Origin: an uncultured archaeon
GTDB lineage: Archaea > Halobacteriota > Methanosarcinia > Methanotrichales > Methanotrichaceae
Assembly: GCA_902385025.1 (NCBI GenBank)
Contig: CABMDX010000207.1
Span: forward strand, 1-15,310
Length of the DNA: 15,310 bases
Reading direction: 5' to 3'
Made by a program: the position numbers and the translations under genes. The notes beneath the pieces are model-generated. The model had not been told where the DNA came from. It saw only the letters and a program-made list of their open reading frames with translations, and did no database searches. Positions 6,756 to 14,520 of the stretch are shown piece by piece (positions within the stretch are counted from its first letter, which is position 1; every line of letters begins with the position of its first letter).

Positions 6756-7417
6756 AACTCCCTGCCCCTCACCCGACTGATATCGAAAACTGCCGTGCTG
6801 GCCACATGCATGACTGCGAAGGTGCCGGCCTGGATGGGGTCCGTCACCACCAGGTCCGCTTGATCTGGCAATGAGCCAGCCATCTTCAGGGCGATGACAG
6901 GAATTCCCTCCTCTTGCAGCCGCTTTACCTCCTCAGTGATGCGCCCGCCCATGAGCGCTCCGGCCAGCACCAGGATGCTGGCCCTGGGCAGCCGGCTCAC
7001 GGCGCTGACTGCATCTGCAATTGCCGCCTCGCCTACCAGGGGAATGGTATCAACGCTGATGCGCTCCCCGCGCAGATTGTGCCTATCGGCTTCGCTCACC
7101 GCGCCCACCGCTACCTGGGCTACCTGCGCGCCGCCACCAATGATGATTACCCTGGATCCGTAGATCTTCTCAAAGGTCTTATGCACTGTGACCTCGAAGA
7201 TAGGATCCAAGGCCTCGAGCTCCTCGACCATTGCGCCTGCATCCTCAGTCAATCCATCGATCTCCATATAGACCGAGGCCTTGCCCAGGTTTACGCCCCG
7301 TTCCACCACGAACTGCTGGGTATAAACGATGTTTCCGCCCATCTTTGCCACAACGCCGGCAATGTCGCGCAGCATTCCTGGGCGGTCCAGGCAGATTACA
7401 TTTATAGCCGTTCTCAT
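6752..7417 (-). CDS. ACT-domain protein, methanogen-type (possible DUF5612)
   Basis: A 221-residue cytoplasmic protein. Residues 1 to about 80 form an ACT regulatory domain (INVICLDRPGMLRDIAGVVA, then GGNIVYTQQFV), the fold that binds amino acids or other small ligands. The remaining part starts with IYGSRVIIIGGGAQVAQVA and ends with a segment that looks like a small nucleotide-binding-type domain (GIPVIALKMAGSLPDQADLV). I recall this two-part design as a conserved, uncharacterised family in methanogens, probably DUF5612; ligand and partner are unknown. The start ATG at 7417 has only a weak upstream GAGAGTGG. Promoter: the TTTAAT-type box near 7456-7464, shared in the opposite direction with TFS. 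It converges on the glutaredoxin-like gene. Confidence 0.8.
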   Translation of the reverse strand: MRTAINVICLDRPGMLRDIAGVVAKMGGNIVYTQQFVVERGVNLGKASVYMEIDGLTEDAGAMVEELEALDPIFEVTVHKTFEKIYGSRVIIIGGGAQVAQVAVGAVSEADRHNLRGERISVDTIPLVGEAAIADAVSAVSRLPRASILVLAGALMGGRITEEVKRLQEEGIPVIALKMAGSLPDQADLVVTDPIQAGTFAVMHVASTAVFDISRVRGREF

Positions 7418-7455
7418 GTTGTGCCACTCTCAACTCTATAGGCTACTTTAGCAAA

Positions 7456-7464
7456 CTTTAATAT
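7456..7464. promoter_or_regulatory. Shared TATA region for TFS (+) and ACT gene (-)
   Basis: CTTTAATAT lies in the 70-base gap between two divergent genes. Rightward, its centre is about 27 bases before 7487, directly ahead of the TFS ATG at 7488, so TFS would be leaderless. Leftward, the same AT-rich core (ATATTAAAG) would start transcription near 7433, about 15 bases before the ACT-gene ATG. Confidence 0.5.
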
Positions 7465-7487
7465 GACGAGTGTTTAACCTCTTCACG

Positions 7488-7796
7488 ATGGAGTTTTGTC
7501 CCCAATGTAAGAGCATGATGATGCCCAAAGACGGTATGATGGTCTGCCGCAAATGCGGCCATAAGATGCCAAAGACAGCAGGCGAATCCATGGTCAGCAA
7601 GACCAAGCAGCTCGATCGCCAGGTTCCGGTCCTGGAGCAGGAATCTGCGGGCCTTCCCACCACTAATGCCAGGTGTCCCGATTGCGGCAATAATGTTGCC
7701 TACTGGTGGCTACGCCAACTGCGCTCCGCGGATGAGAGCGAGGTTCGCTTCTTCCGCTGCACCAAATGCAGCAAAACCTGGCGAGAATACGACTAA
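7488..7796 (+). CDS. tfs: Transcription factor S (TFS), RNA polymerase cleavage factor
   Basis: Archaeal homologue of TFIIS/Rpb9 that enters the RNA polymerase secondary channel and stimulates cleavage of backtracked transcripts. The protein has 102 residues. The N-terminal zinc ribbon uses C4, C7, C20 and C23. The C-terminal zinc ribbon uses C63, C66, C91 and C94 and carries the acidic tip RSADESE (D82, E83), which in this family completes the polymerase active site, so it should be cleavage-competent. The ending CTKCSKTWREYD is typical. I chose the ATG at 7488, placed about 27 bases after a TATA box and with no ribosome binding site, so the message is probably leaderless. A GTG at 7470 is not needed. 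It is first in the TFS-PCNA-priL cluster. Confidence 0.95.
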   Translation: MEFCPQCKSMMMPKDGMMVCRKCGHKMPKTAGESMVSKTKQLDRQVPVLEQESAGLPTTNARCPDCGNNVAYWWLRQLRSADESEVRFFRCTKCSKTWREYD

Positions 7797-7803
7797 GCAT
7801 CAA

Positions 7804-7819
7804 CTATATTAAATATAAA
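7804..7819 (+). promoter_or_regulatory. AT-rich TATA-like sequence before PCNA
   Basis: TATATTAAATATAAAA in the 50-base TFS-PCNA gap could be an internal promoter. The leftmost box would give a start near 7833-7835, only just upstream of the AGGAGG at 7833-7838, so part of the PCNA message may come from here and part from the TFS promoter. Confidence 0.35.
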
Positions 7820-7846
7820 ATGGTCCTCTTCCAGGAGGCTCAAGGA

Positions 7847-8581
7847 ATGTTCAAGGCAGTAATCAACGCGGAAACTCTGCGCGATGCGATCGACTCAGTC
7901 TATTCTCTAGTGGACGAGGTTAAGTTCTCCATAACGGAAAGTGGCCTGGAACTCAAGGCTGTAGATCCTGCGAATGTGGCTATGGTGTCGCTCAAGATCG
8001 GCAACGAAGCCTTCGAGTACTTCAAAGCCGATTCCGGAGAGATAGGCGTAGACCTGGTTCGTCTGAGCGATGTCTTGAGCATGGCAGACAAGGGCGAAAA
8101 TGTGCAGCTCGAGCTGGATGAAGAGAGCCATAAGCTCAAGATCGGTGTAGGGTCTCTATCCTATACCTTAAGCCTGATCGATCCCACGGCTATCCGAAAG
8201 GAGCCGCGCATCCCGGAGCTGGATTTGCCTGCGCATGTGACAATGCCGGGCGTGGAGTTGCGCAGGGCGGTCAAGGCCGCGGAGAAGGTTTCAGACCATG
8301 TAATTGTGGGCGTCTCGGATGAAGGCTTCTTTATGGAAGCCAAAGGAGACATAGATTCCCTCAAGCTCAAGATCCCCAGCACAGAGCTTCTGGGCATGAA
8401 GCCCGGAGAGGCCAGATCCCTCTTCTCGCTCGATTATCTGGAGGATATGTCCAAGTCCATAGGCAAGGCAAGCGAGGTCAATCTGGAGATGGGCATAGAC
8501 TATCCACTGCGCGTGAACTTCAAGCTGGGCCAGTTCGTGGAGATCAATTATCTTCTTGCTCCTCGTATCGAGCAGGAATGA
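7847..8581 (+). CDS. pcn: DNA polymerase sliding clamp PCNA
   Basis: Homotrimeric ring that tethers replicative polymerases, FEN1, ligase and other PIP-box proteins to DNA. It has 244 residues, standard length, beginning MFKAVINAETLRDAIDSVYS with two clamp domains. The interdomain connector falls around LSLIDPTAIRKEPRIPELDL. The C-terminal half has SDHVIVGVSDEGFFMEAKGD and the tail YLLAPRIEQE. The start ATG at 7847 is fixed by AGGAGG eight bases upstream and by the conserved MFKA beginning; 27 further upstream in-frame codons are not part of the family. The TGA stop overlaps the priL ATG (ATGA), indicating coupled translation. Confidence 0.97.
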   Translation: MFKAVINAETLRDAIDSVYSLVDEVKFSITESGLELKAVDPANVAMVSLKIGNEAFEYFKADSGEIGVDLVRLSDVLSMADKGENVQLELDEESHKLKIGVGSLSYTLSLIDPTAIRKEPRIPELDLPAHVTMPGVELRRAVKAAEKVSDHVIVGVSDEGFFMEAKGDIDSLKLKIPSTELLGMKPGEARSLFSLDYLEDMSKSIGKASEVNLEMGIDYPLRVNFKLGQFVEINYLLAPRIEQE

Positions 8582-9591
8582 ACACCTCTTATTACCCTTT
8601 TACGCAAGAGGGCGCCGAAAGAGTGCGCGCCACAGGTTATACTCTTGAGAGCCTGCTCTCCAAAACCTCTTTTAAGACCGTTCGAGGCAGAGCAGCGGAG
8701 CGCGTGAGTGGAGCTATCAGCGGCAGCATTCCCGAGGCGAGGCTTGGGACTGATGTGGAGATTCTAACCGAGCTTCTCTCCTACCCACTGGCCAGGGCGA
8801 TGGTCTCGTGCCTCGATGATTCCATTCTGCTGCGCCGCTACGCCCTAGCAGAGGCAAAGCTGGCCTACAGGATGATGCAAAATGAATCGAAAGACATCGT
8901 GTTGCTCGCCGATGATCTGGGGCTTCATCCAGAAGGAAAGGGGCCCTGGAAGATCCACTATTCCGAGTACATCCGAGCTGCACACGGGATGCACAGCCCC
9001 AAATGGAAGCTGACCAACCGGGACCTATACGGGGGCTATCTTACAGTGACTCTGGACGAGCTGAAGCGCCTGCTAGAGGAGATGGTCAGGGTGAGGGTCG
9101 CGAAGGGACTGCCACTTCCAGTGAACGAGGCTATTTGCGAGGGGCTGAAGGAGTACCTGGACCCCCTGCGCGCGGAATTGAAGGTCATATTGGAAAGGCA
9201 GAAGGTGGATTTGGGGAAGGTTGAGGAGGGTGCATTTCCCCCCTGCATCAAGAAAATGCTTTCTGATGTTGCCCGAGGCACCAATCTGGCGCACAGCGCG
9301 CGCTTTGCCCTGGTCAGCTTTCTCCTGCGCATCAATATGTCACCCGAGCAGGTGGTGGCGCTCTTCAACACGAGCCCCGATTATGATCAGGAGAAGACGC
9401 GCTACCAGGTCGAGCATATTGCCGGAGCCTCTGGAACCCAGTACAGGCCCCCGGCATGTGCCACCATGGCCACTTATGGCAACTGCCCGGGGGAAGATGA
9501 GCTCTGCCGCAGGATTCGCCACCCCTTGGGCTATTACGAGCGCAGGATCAGGAATCATGTGCCCTTCAAACCCGCGGAAGGGCGGAAATGA
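8578..9591 (+). CDS. priL: DNA primase large subunit PriL
   Basis: Regulatory, Fe-S-containing subunit of the archaeal PriSL primase, which makes RNA primers for replication. It has 337 residues. The N-terminal helical part is followed by the C-terminal Fe-S domain, where four cysteines (C223 in FPPCIKKM, C294 in RPPACATM, C303 in GNCPG, C310 in DELCRRI) match the family's 4Fe-4S ligands. The segment RFALVSFLLRINMSPEQVV is typical of the domain. The start overlaps the PCNA stop by four bases. The 3' end overlaps the convergent moeA gene by 26 bases. The catalytic subunit gene priS is not in the window. Confidence 0.94.
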   Translation: MNTSYYPFTQEGAERVRATGYTLESLLSKTSFKTVRGRAAERVSGAISGSIPEARLGTDVEILTELLSYPLARAMVSCLDDSILLRRYALAEAKLAYRMMQNESKDIVLLADDLGLHPEGKGPWKIHYSEYIRAAHGMHSPKWKLTNRDLYGGYLTVTLDELKRLLEEMVRVRVAKGLPLPVNEAICEGLKEYLDPLRAELKVILERQKVDLGKVEEGAFPPCIKKMLSDVARGTNLAHSARFALVSFLLRINMSPEQVVALFNTSPDYDQEKTRYQVEHIAGASGTQYRPPACATMATYGNCPGEDELCRRIRHPLGYYERRIRNHVPFKPAEGRK

Positions 9592-11323
9592 AGGATTTCA
9601 GAAATGGATGCTGCAGGATCTTTGGAGGGCCAAAGAATTGCAGCTCCTCAACTGCATAGGTCCTGAATTCGAGGCCAGCTTCCTTTGCTGCCGCCCTCTC
9701 GCCAAAGCCGATATCAGCCCGGCCCGAGGCGATTGCTGCAGCAACCGCACTATGGGTTTTTGCCGTTCGCACATATCCTGGAGATGAGATGCCCAGATCC
9801 AACAAAGCCTGCTCGAAGGCGGCATTCAGGGAATGGTCCTTGTGCCAGCCCACCAGCCGCTTATGTTCCAGATCCTGCAATTCCCCCGCATTCCGGAATA
9901 TGAAGCCGATCTCTCTCTTGTGGCTGGCTATGCTCACCATTCCGGCAGGCGGCTCACCTCGATCAGCCAAGAAGGCAATATCCGCCACGCCATCCTTCAG
10001 ATAGACCTTCCCCCAGAGGGAGCCGGTGCAAAGGAGCTTCAGGCGCCAGGGCAGATTCTCTGCCATTTTCTCCAGAAATATGGCATTCTCACCAGCCACG
10101 ACAAGATCAGGAGCTATAGCTTCTCCAAAGAGCCTCACCACCACATCCTCGCCCCTTTCCAGGTACTCCTGGCCTGATGGGATCTCGATGACACCGTCGG
10201 CCATGGCAAGGCTCGTGATCGAGCCGCTGCCCTTGTCCACGGGATAAACCAGATCGTTGGACAGGCCCACGGGCAGCATCTGCTGGCGGCCTTCAGTTCT
10301 TAGTGGCCCGGCCAGCCTTCCGGATACATTCTTTTCCAGGACCCTGGTGCCCAGCGCCTTTCTGATAGCAGGAGCCGCAAGCTCTGTATAGACTGTCAGG
10401 GCGCTGGTGGGGTAACCAGGCAGGCCAATGCATGGCTTACCCTCGATCACGCCGAAGAGTGTGGGCTTGCCAGGCTTGAAGTTCACGCCGTGAAAGATCA
10501 GCTCTCCAATCTCATCCAGCACCTGATAGATCATATCGCCGACTCCTGCGGATGTGCTTCCGCTTACGAGGATCAGGTCGCACTCAAGGGCCATTCTCTG
10601 CAGCATCCTTGCCATGTCCTCCCGGCGATCAGGCAGGATGCCGTAAAGAGCGGCAGAAGCTCCACAATCCTCTACGGCATAGGCCACTGTAAACGAGTTG
10701 ATGTCGTAGATTTGGCCGGGCCCGATCGCCTGGCCAGGAGGCACAAGCTCGTTGCCAGTGGAGGCCACCCCCACCTTCAGGCTCTTCACCGGCACGGTCT
10801 CCTGACCCAAAGCCGCCAGCACGCCGATCTCGCGGGTTCCAAGCTTTGTGCCTGGAAAGAGCACGGCTTCTCCATAGGATATGTCGCTTCCCTGAAGCTG
10901 CACATTCTCGCCAGCGTAAACGGGCCTGCGCACTAGGACCTGATCGCCATCTGCCTGAGAGTATTCGATCATGACCACGGCATCCGCCCCCTGCGGCATC
11001 ATGGAGCCGGTGGAGACCTCTGCAGCCTCGCCCAAGGGAACGCTGATCACAGGCTCTATGCCCATAGGAACAGAGCCTGCAAGATGAAGAGCCACAGGCC
11101 TATCCTCCCTTGATTCGAGCGTATCCTGGGAATGGACTGCGTATCCGTCCATGGAGGCGCGACGAAAGCCCGGCACGTCTATGGAGGAGACGATCTTCCT
11201 GGCTAGGATGCGGCCCCTGGCTGTTTGCAGGGGAAGCGACTCCGTGCCCATCTGGATCGGATGGCTGAAGAGTATGGACCTGGCTTCATCGAGAGATATG
11301 AGGCTGCGAAACTCCTTTGGCAT
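9566..11323 (-). CDS. moeA: Molybdopterin molybdenumtransferase MoeA fused to PBP-like (LysR-substrate type) domain
   Basis: The MoeA part inserts molybdenum or tungsten into adenylylated molybdopterin, giving the cofactor needed by formylmethanofuran dehydrogenase and similar enzymes. From the ATG at 11323 it is 585 residues. MoeA spans about 1-400, with VPGFRRASMDGYAVHS near the N-terminus and GVASTGNELVPPGQ, VSGSTSAGVGD, HGVNFKPGKPTLFG and CIGLPGYPTSA in the catalytic domain. Residues about 410-585 form a periplasmic-binding-protein-like domain (WRLKLLCTGSLWGKVYLKDG, then GRADIGFGERAAAKEAGLEF) without an export signal, a known fusion in archaea thought to sense or bind a small ligand. The start fits a leaderless message from the TATA box at 11347-11354. 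An in-frame TTG at 11365 is disfavoured. It converges on priL. Confidence 0.93.
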   Translation of the reverse strand: MPKEFRSLISLDEARSILFSHPIQMGTESLPLQTARGRILARKIVSSIDVPGFRRASMDGYAVHSQDTLESREDRPVALHLAGSVPMGIEPVISVPLGEAAEVSTGSMMPQGADAVVMIEYSQADGDQVLVRRPVYAGENVQLQGSDISYGEAVLFPGTKLGTREIGVLAALGQETVPVKSLKVGVASTGNELVPPGQAIGPGQIYDINSFTVAYAVEDCGASAALYGILPDRREDMARMLQRMALECDLILVSGSTSAGVGDMIYQVLDEIGELIFHGVNFKPGKPTLFGVIEGKPCIGLPGYPTSALTVYTELAAPAIRKALGTRVLEKNVSGRLAGPLRTEGRQQMLPVGLSNDLVYPVDKGSGSITSLAMADGVIEIPSGQEYLERGEDVVVRLFGEAIAPDLVVAGENAIFLEKMAENLPWRLKLLCTGSLWGKVYLKDGVADIAFLADRGEPPAGMVSIASHKREIGFIFRNAGELQDLEHKRLVGWHKDHSLNAAFEQALLDLGISSPGYVRTAKTHSAVAAAIASGRADIGFGERAAAKEAGLEFRTYAVEELQFFGPPKILQHPFLKSFISALPRV

Positions 11324-11346
11324 GCCATACTTATTTTTAATGGCAT

Positions 11347-11354
11347 CTATAAAA
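11347..11354 (-). promoter_or_regulatory. TATA box for leaderless moeA
   Basis: TTTTATAG on the leftward strand, centred about 27 bases before the ATG at 11323, with no ribosome binding site between them. It lies in the 57-base gap after the aroC stop and suggests that moeA is transcribed independently of aroC. Confidence 0.55.
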
Positions 11355-11380
11355 GATATGGGCAAGGACCAAGATATTGT

Positions 11381-12478
11381 TCAGACGAATTCGAGGCGGT
11401 TCGCCCTGCTCCTAAGGAGATGGTCCGCCAGCACTACTGCCACCATAGCCTCGGCCACGGGCACGATTCTGGGCGGAATGGTTGGATCGTGGCGGCCTTT
11501 AATGGAGATCTCTGCTGCCTCGCCAGTTGATAAGTCCACCGTCTGCTGAATGCGAGAAATGGAGGGCGTGGGCTTGACTGCTATTCTGCAGACGATTGGA
11601 GCTCCCGTGGAGATGCCTCCCAGGATGCCTCCGGCATTGTTGCTCTTAAATCCGATCTTGCCGTCCTGGACCGTCAGTGGATCGTTCCCTTCGCTGCCGA
11701 GCATAGAAGCGCACTTTCGCCCCGCACCGATCTCCACGGCCTTCACAGCCCCCAAGCTCATGAGGGCCTTGGCCAGATCCGCATCAAGGTTATCGAAGAC
11801 AGGCTCGCCTAGACCCGCGGGCACGCCCGCAGCAACTATTTCCGCCATGCCGCCAAGGCTGTCGCCCTCCTGGCGGGCAGAGGCCAGTCGCTCGAGCATC
11901 TTTTCGACTGCGACAAGGTCCGGGCAGCGAACTGGATTGGACTCTGCTCTCTCCCGAAGCAGAGCCAGATCAGAGGAACTGATATCAGCCTTGACACCGC
12001 CAAGCTCCGTCACATAGCCAACGACTTCTATTCCCTCTTTTAAAAGCAGCTTTTTGGCTATGGCGCCTGCTGCTACGCGGCCCACAGTCTCGCGGGCCGA
12101 GGCCCGGCCTCCCCCCCGGTGATCGCGCAGGCCGTACTTCATCTGATAAGTGTAATCTGCATGGCCCGGGCGGGGTCGATCTCTCAGTGCATCATAGGCG
12201 CTGGAGTTTGCGTCCCTATTCCAGACGAGCATGGAGATGGGCGTACCTGTAGCCTGGCCCTCGAAAGTGCCTGAGAGGATCTCCACTCTGTCCTCTTCTT
12301 TGCGCTCTGTAGAGACCCTGCTCTGGCCAGGACGCCTGCGGTCCAGTTCTTTTTGAATGTCGTCTACCAAAAGCGGCAGGCCTGCAGGGCAGCCGTCCAC
12401 GACGACGCCCACGGCTCTGCCATGCGACTCGCCCCAGGTGGTGATGCGAAATATGGTGCCAAAGGTGTTGCCGGACAT
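11381..12478 (-). CDS. aroC: Chorismate synthase
   Basis: Last step of the shikimate pathway: removes phosphate from EPSP to give chorismate, using reduced FMN, for aromatic amino acids and other aromatics. It has 365 residues, full length. Conserved signatures are visible: [18 protein letters not shown] near the N-terminus, [59 protein letters not shown], and [17 protein letters not shown] toward the C-terminus, which together form the FMN and substrate site. The start ATG at 12478 follows GGAG by six bases. A possible promoter box lies at 12573-12580. No other shikimate genes are in the window. Confidence 0.97.
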   Translation of the reverse strand: MSGNTFGTIFRITTWGESHGRAVGVVVDGCPAGLPLLVDDIQKELDRRRPGQSRVSTERKEEDRVEILSGTFEGQATGTPISMLVWNRDANSSAYDALRDRPRPGHADYTYQMKYGLRDHRGGGRASARETVGRVAAGAIAKKLLLKEGIEVVGYVTELGGVKADISSSDLALLRERAESNPVRCPDLVAVEKMLERLASARQEGDSLGGMAEIVAAGVPAGLGEPVFDNLDADLAKALMSLGAVKAVEIGAGRKCASMLGSEGNDPLTVQDGKIGFKSNNAGGILGGISTGAPIVCRIAVKPTPSISRIQQTVDLSTGEAAEISIKGRHDPTIPPRIVPVAEAMVAVVLADHLLRSRANRLEFV

Positions 12479-12572
12479 TTAGAGCTCCATTTTGCAGATG
12501 GCATTATGCCCATAAAAGATCTCTTTAACTCCTCTTTACATTTTGACTATTCATATCAATCAGACCTGTACT

Positions 12573-12580
12573 TAAAATAT
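12573..12580 (-). promoter_or_regulatory. Possible TATA box for aroC
   Basis: ATATTTTAAG-type sequence on the leftward strand; start would be near 12550, leaving a leader of about 70 bases. A nearer TTTTATG around 12511-12517 would start transcription too close to the ribosome binding site. It partly overlaps the GNAT terminator hairpin. Confidence 0.3.
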
Positions 12581-12598
12581 CGGTGAAAAAACCCGATA
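12578..12598 (-). terminator. Terminator-like hairpin with T-run after GNAT gene
   Basis: Arms TATCGG (12578-12583) and CCGATA (12593-12598) enclose a loop that on the leftward strand reads GTTTTTTCA. It lies 23 bases after the GNAT stop. The six-T run fits archaeal termination of the leftward GNAT transcript. Confidence 0.45.
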
Positions 12599-12620
12599 GT
12601 TGATTCGAGAAATGCACCAT

Positions 12621-13181
12621 CTACTTCCCAATTGTCGAGCTATCCTGCCGCAGGGCGCTTTTGCTATGTTTAGCATATAAGTACTGGTCAAGGATTCTTC
12701 CTTCCTTGAAGACGGCAGCCCTGATGATCCCTTCAAGGGTAAAACCAGACTTCTCAAGCACCCTGGCTGAAGCAGCATTTGCAGTATAGGGCTCTGCGAA
12801 GATGCGGTGAAGACCAAGCTCTTCAAAAGCGTATTCGTTTAGTGCTCTTATTGCATTTGTCATGATTCCATTGCCCCAGAAAGGCTCTGCCAGCCAATAT
12901 CCTAGTTCAGCAGTGAATCGATGAACATCATCCCCAGGCATCAGGCCGATGCTGCCAATGGCCTCATGATCGAGTGCAATTGCAAAATACGTTCTGGGCT
13001 CCATTCGCATTACTTTGGATAGGAAAGCTTCTGCATCCGCCATTGTGTAAGGATGAGGAAACGCATCTCGAAGGTTAATCCAGATCTTTTTGTTATTTGC
13101 ATATTGAGCTATTGATGCTGCATCGTCCTCGCGCCAATCTCGAATTGTGCACTTCCCAATTACGATATGCTCGATAGGCAT
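12621..13181 (-). CDS. GNAT-family N-acetyltransferase (RimJ/RimL type)
   Basis: Cytoplasmic acetyl-CoA-dependent acetyltransferase; substrate unknown (proteins, amino acids, polyamines or antibiotics are all possible in this group). It is 186 residues from the ATG at 13181. The GNAT core is visible: CTIRDWREDDAASIAQYANN at the N-terminus, YFAIALDHEAIGSIGLM as the central strand, ELGYWLAEPFWGNGIMTNAI with the acetyl-CoA loop around 101-108, and HRIFAEPYTANAASARVLEK followed by SGFTLEGIIR at the end of the fold. GAGGTG four bases before the ATG supports this start. A GTG at 13193 lies inside that ribosome binding site and is unlikely. A TATA-like TTATAG near 13336-13341 may drive it, together with the broken gene upstream. 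Confidence 0.88.
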   Translation of the reverse strand: MPIEHIVIGKCTIRDWREDDAASIAQYANNKKIWINLRDAFPHPYTMADAEAFLSKVMRMEPRTYFAIALDHEAIGSIGLMPGDDVHRFTAELGYWLAEPFWGNGIMTNAIRALNEYAFEELGLHRIFAEPYTANAASARVLEKSGFTLEGIIRAAVFKEGRILDQYLYAKHSKSALRQDSSTIGK

Positions 13182-13218
13182 TCTACACCTCACAGCTCAA
13201 ATCCGGGCTCGCTGACCA

Positions 13219-13375
13219 CTAGCTGATAGCAGCTTTACAGAAGACCTTTCCTGCACTTCGCCCCCCGCCAACTGTCAGCCACACGCTGCCCTTGGCCTCG
13301 CACATGCCGCCCACAATGACCTGCAGGATGGCCTACTATAAGAAACACCTTAGTTGAATTGCCAGGGAGCTCCAT
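13219..13375 (-). pseudogene. Frame-broken small gene remnant, unidentified
   Basis: On the leftward strand, ATG at 13375 begins MELPGNSTKVFLIVG in one frame. From about 13332 a neighbouring frame carries AILQVIVGGMCEAKGSVWLT and then VGGGRSAGKVFCKAAIS, ending at TAG (13219-13221). Joined by a single frameshift near 13332, they would make a protein of roughly 53 residues; as it stands neither half is a complete gene. The amino-acid choice looks protein-like, but I do not recognise a family. A second ATG at 13385 with GAGG upstream reaches a stop after 11 codons. This could be decay, a sequencing error in one base, or chance. Confidence 0.3.
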
Positions 13376-13436
13376 CTTCTGTCATAGCTATTCCTCATTT
13401 ACCAGCCTCCCATTTGTCGGAAGCATTCTGGCGTGC

Positions 13437-14384
13437 CTAATCCATGTGGTCGAGGATATGCTTCTGCATGGTCGTACGAATAGTTGATTGCTCGATACTC
13501 ATGATGAGGTGGCCACCCCTATTGAAACTGACCAGCCGTGCATTGGGAATGGTGGATGCAGCGAACTCGGCATTGTTGTAGATCTGCAGTGAATCATCTT
13601 TGGCATGGAATATCAAGGTCGGAGAACATATAGCGGCAATCCGATCATTAGGCATTGCAGCCTTATTGTCGAAAGCTGCACCAGCAGTTCGCAGCGAAAC
13701 AGGATTCATATAGTCGATAACCTCGTCGACTAATTTTCGTTGTTCCGGGGTGAGACTGACAATGACGGCGTCGTTGGCTCCCATTAACTCTATCAACTGC
13801 TTCCTGAACAGCTTGGTTATCGCCCAGTAAATGGGATCATACTTGAAGATCGTCACCCATGCGTCGCCTTTCTGGTTCGCCTGTACCTGGTCTTGTGAAG
13901 CTGAAGATGCGACACCACAGGAGATGAGGGTCAGCGATGATACTCTTTCAGGATGCAATACTGCAAAGAGGAGAGCCGAAGGACAGACATGGGAAAAAGC
14001 GACTACTGAAAATTTTTTGATGCCAAGATAGTCGAGCAAGTACGCATAAGCATTCGCCTGGTCGTCAAATGTGGCGTTTTCGTGAAAAGTCGAGCGCAGA
14101 TATCCAAAGCGCGAAGGCGTAATCCAGTGGAATTGGTCGCCCAGCTCAGCCTGCACGAGGAGTTCTCCTTGATCATAGCCACCGCCACTGCCATGAATTA
14201 TCAGGACATCGGGGCCTGATCCACCCTTCGCAAATTCGATATCACCATAGGGCGAAGGTATGATTGTGCTCTTTCCACTGACCCGTTCATATGCTCTATT
14301 AATATCCGAGAAGTATGCCACTGAAACCAAAACCACTGCTAAGATCAATCCCATCGCAATGTAGCGTAGAATTCCTCTTAACAT
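13437..14384 (-). CDS. Membrane-anchored alpha/beta-fold hydrolase
   Basis: From the ATG at 14384 the protein has 315 residues. One hydrophobic helix (about 7-24, YIAMGLILAVVLVSVAYF) is a signal anchor, so the enzyme domain probably faces outside. The hydrolase fold has an oxyanion-hole loop HGSGGG at 64-69, a candidate nucleophile Ser131 in AFSHVCPSAL, an acid in KDDS (D263/D264), and His292 in RGGH. The elbow is unusual: A-F-S-H-V where most relatives have G-x-S-x-G. Whether it is active is therefore uncertain; substrate unknown. GGAAGGAG six bases before the ATG fixes the start. The frame is open for 75 more codons upstream, but those lack family features. A TATA box is at 14512-14520. Confidence 0.85.
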   Translation of the reverse strand: MLRGILRYIAMGLILAVVLVSVAYFSDINRAYERVSGKSTIIPSPYGDIEFAKGGSGPDVLIIHGSGGGYDQGELLVQAELGDQFHWITPSRFGYLRSTFHENATFDDQANAYAYLLDYLGIKKFSVVAFSHVCPSALLFAVLHPERVSSLTLISCGVASSASQDQVQANQKGDAWVTIFKYDPIYWAITKLFRKQLIELMGANDAVIVSLTPEQRKLVDEVIDYMNPVSLRTAGAAFDNKAAMPNDRIAAICSPTLIFHAKDDSLQIYNNAEFAASTIPNARLVSFNRGGHLIMSIEQSTIRTTMQKHILDHMD

Positions 14385-14511
14385 CTTTTTCTCCTTCCAG
14401 GCGCGGGCGGCTTTTGCTGCGAACGAAAGCCATTTGTCTGTTTTCTCGACTGCGGTTTGAATTTGCTCCCAAGACGCCTCAGTATCAGCGCAATGGTATC
14501 GTTCTAATCCT

Positions 14512-14520
14512 CTTATATTT
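14512..14520 (-). promoter_or_regulatory. TATA box for the hydrolase gene
   Basis: TTAAATATAAG on the leftward strand, a good archaeal TATA match. Start is expected near 14489, leaving a leader of about 105 bases before the ATG at 14384. Confidence 0.4.

Noticed and set aside
6028..6839. Direct repeat GCCGGCCTGGATGG at about 6029 and 6825
   Set aside because: Only about 14 bases, and one copy is inside the ACT coding sequence; most likely chance.
7766..7846. PCNA starting 27 codons earlier
   Set aside because: The family begins at MFKA, AGGAGG lies just before the ATG at 7847, and the extension overlaps the end of TFS.
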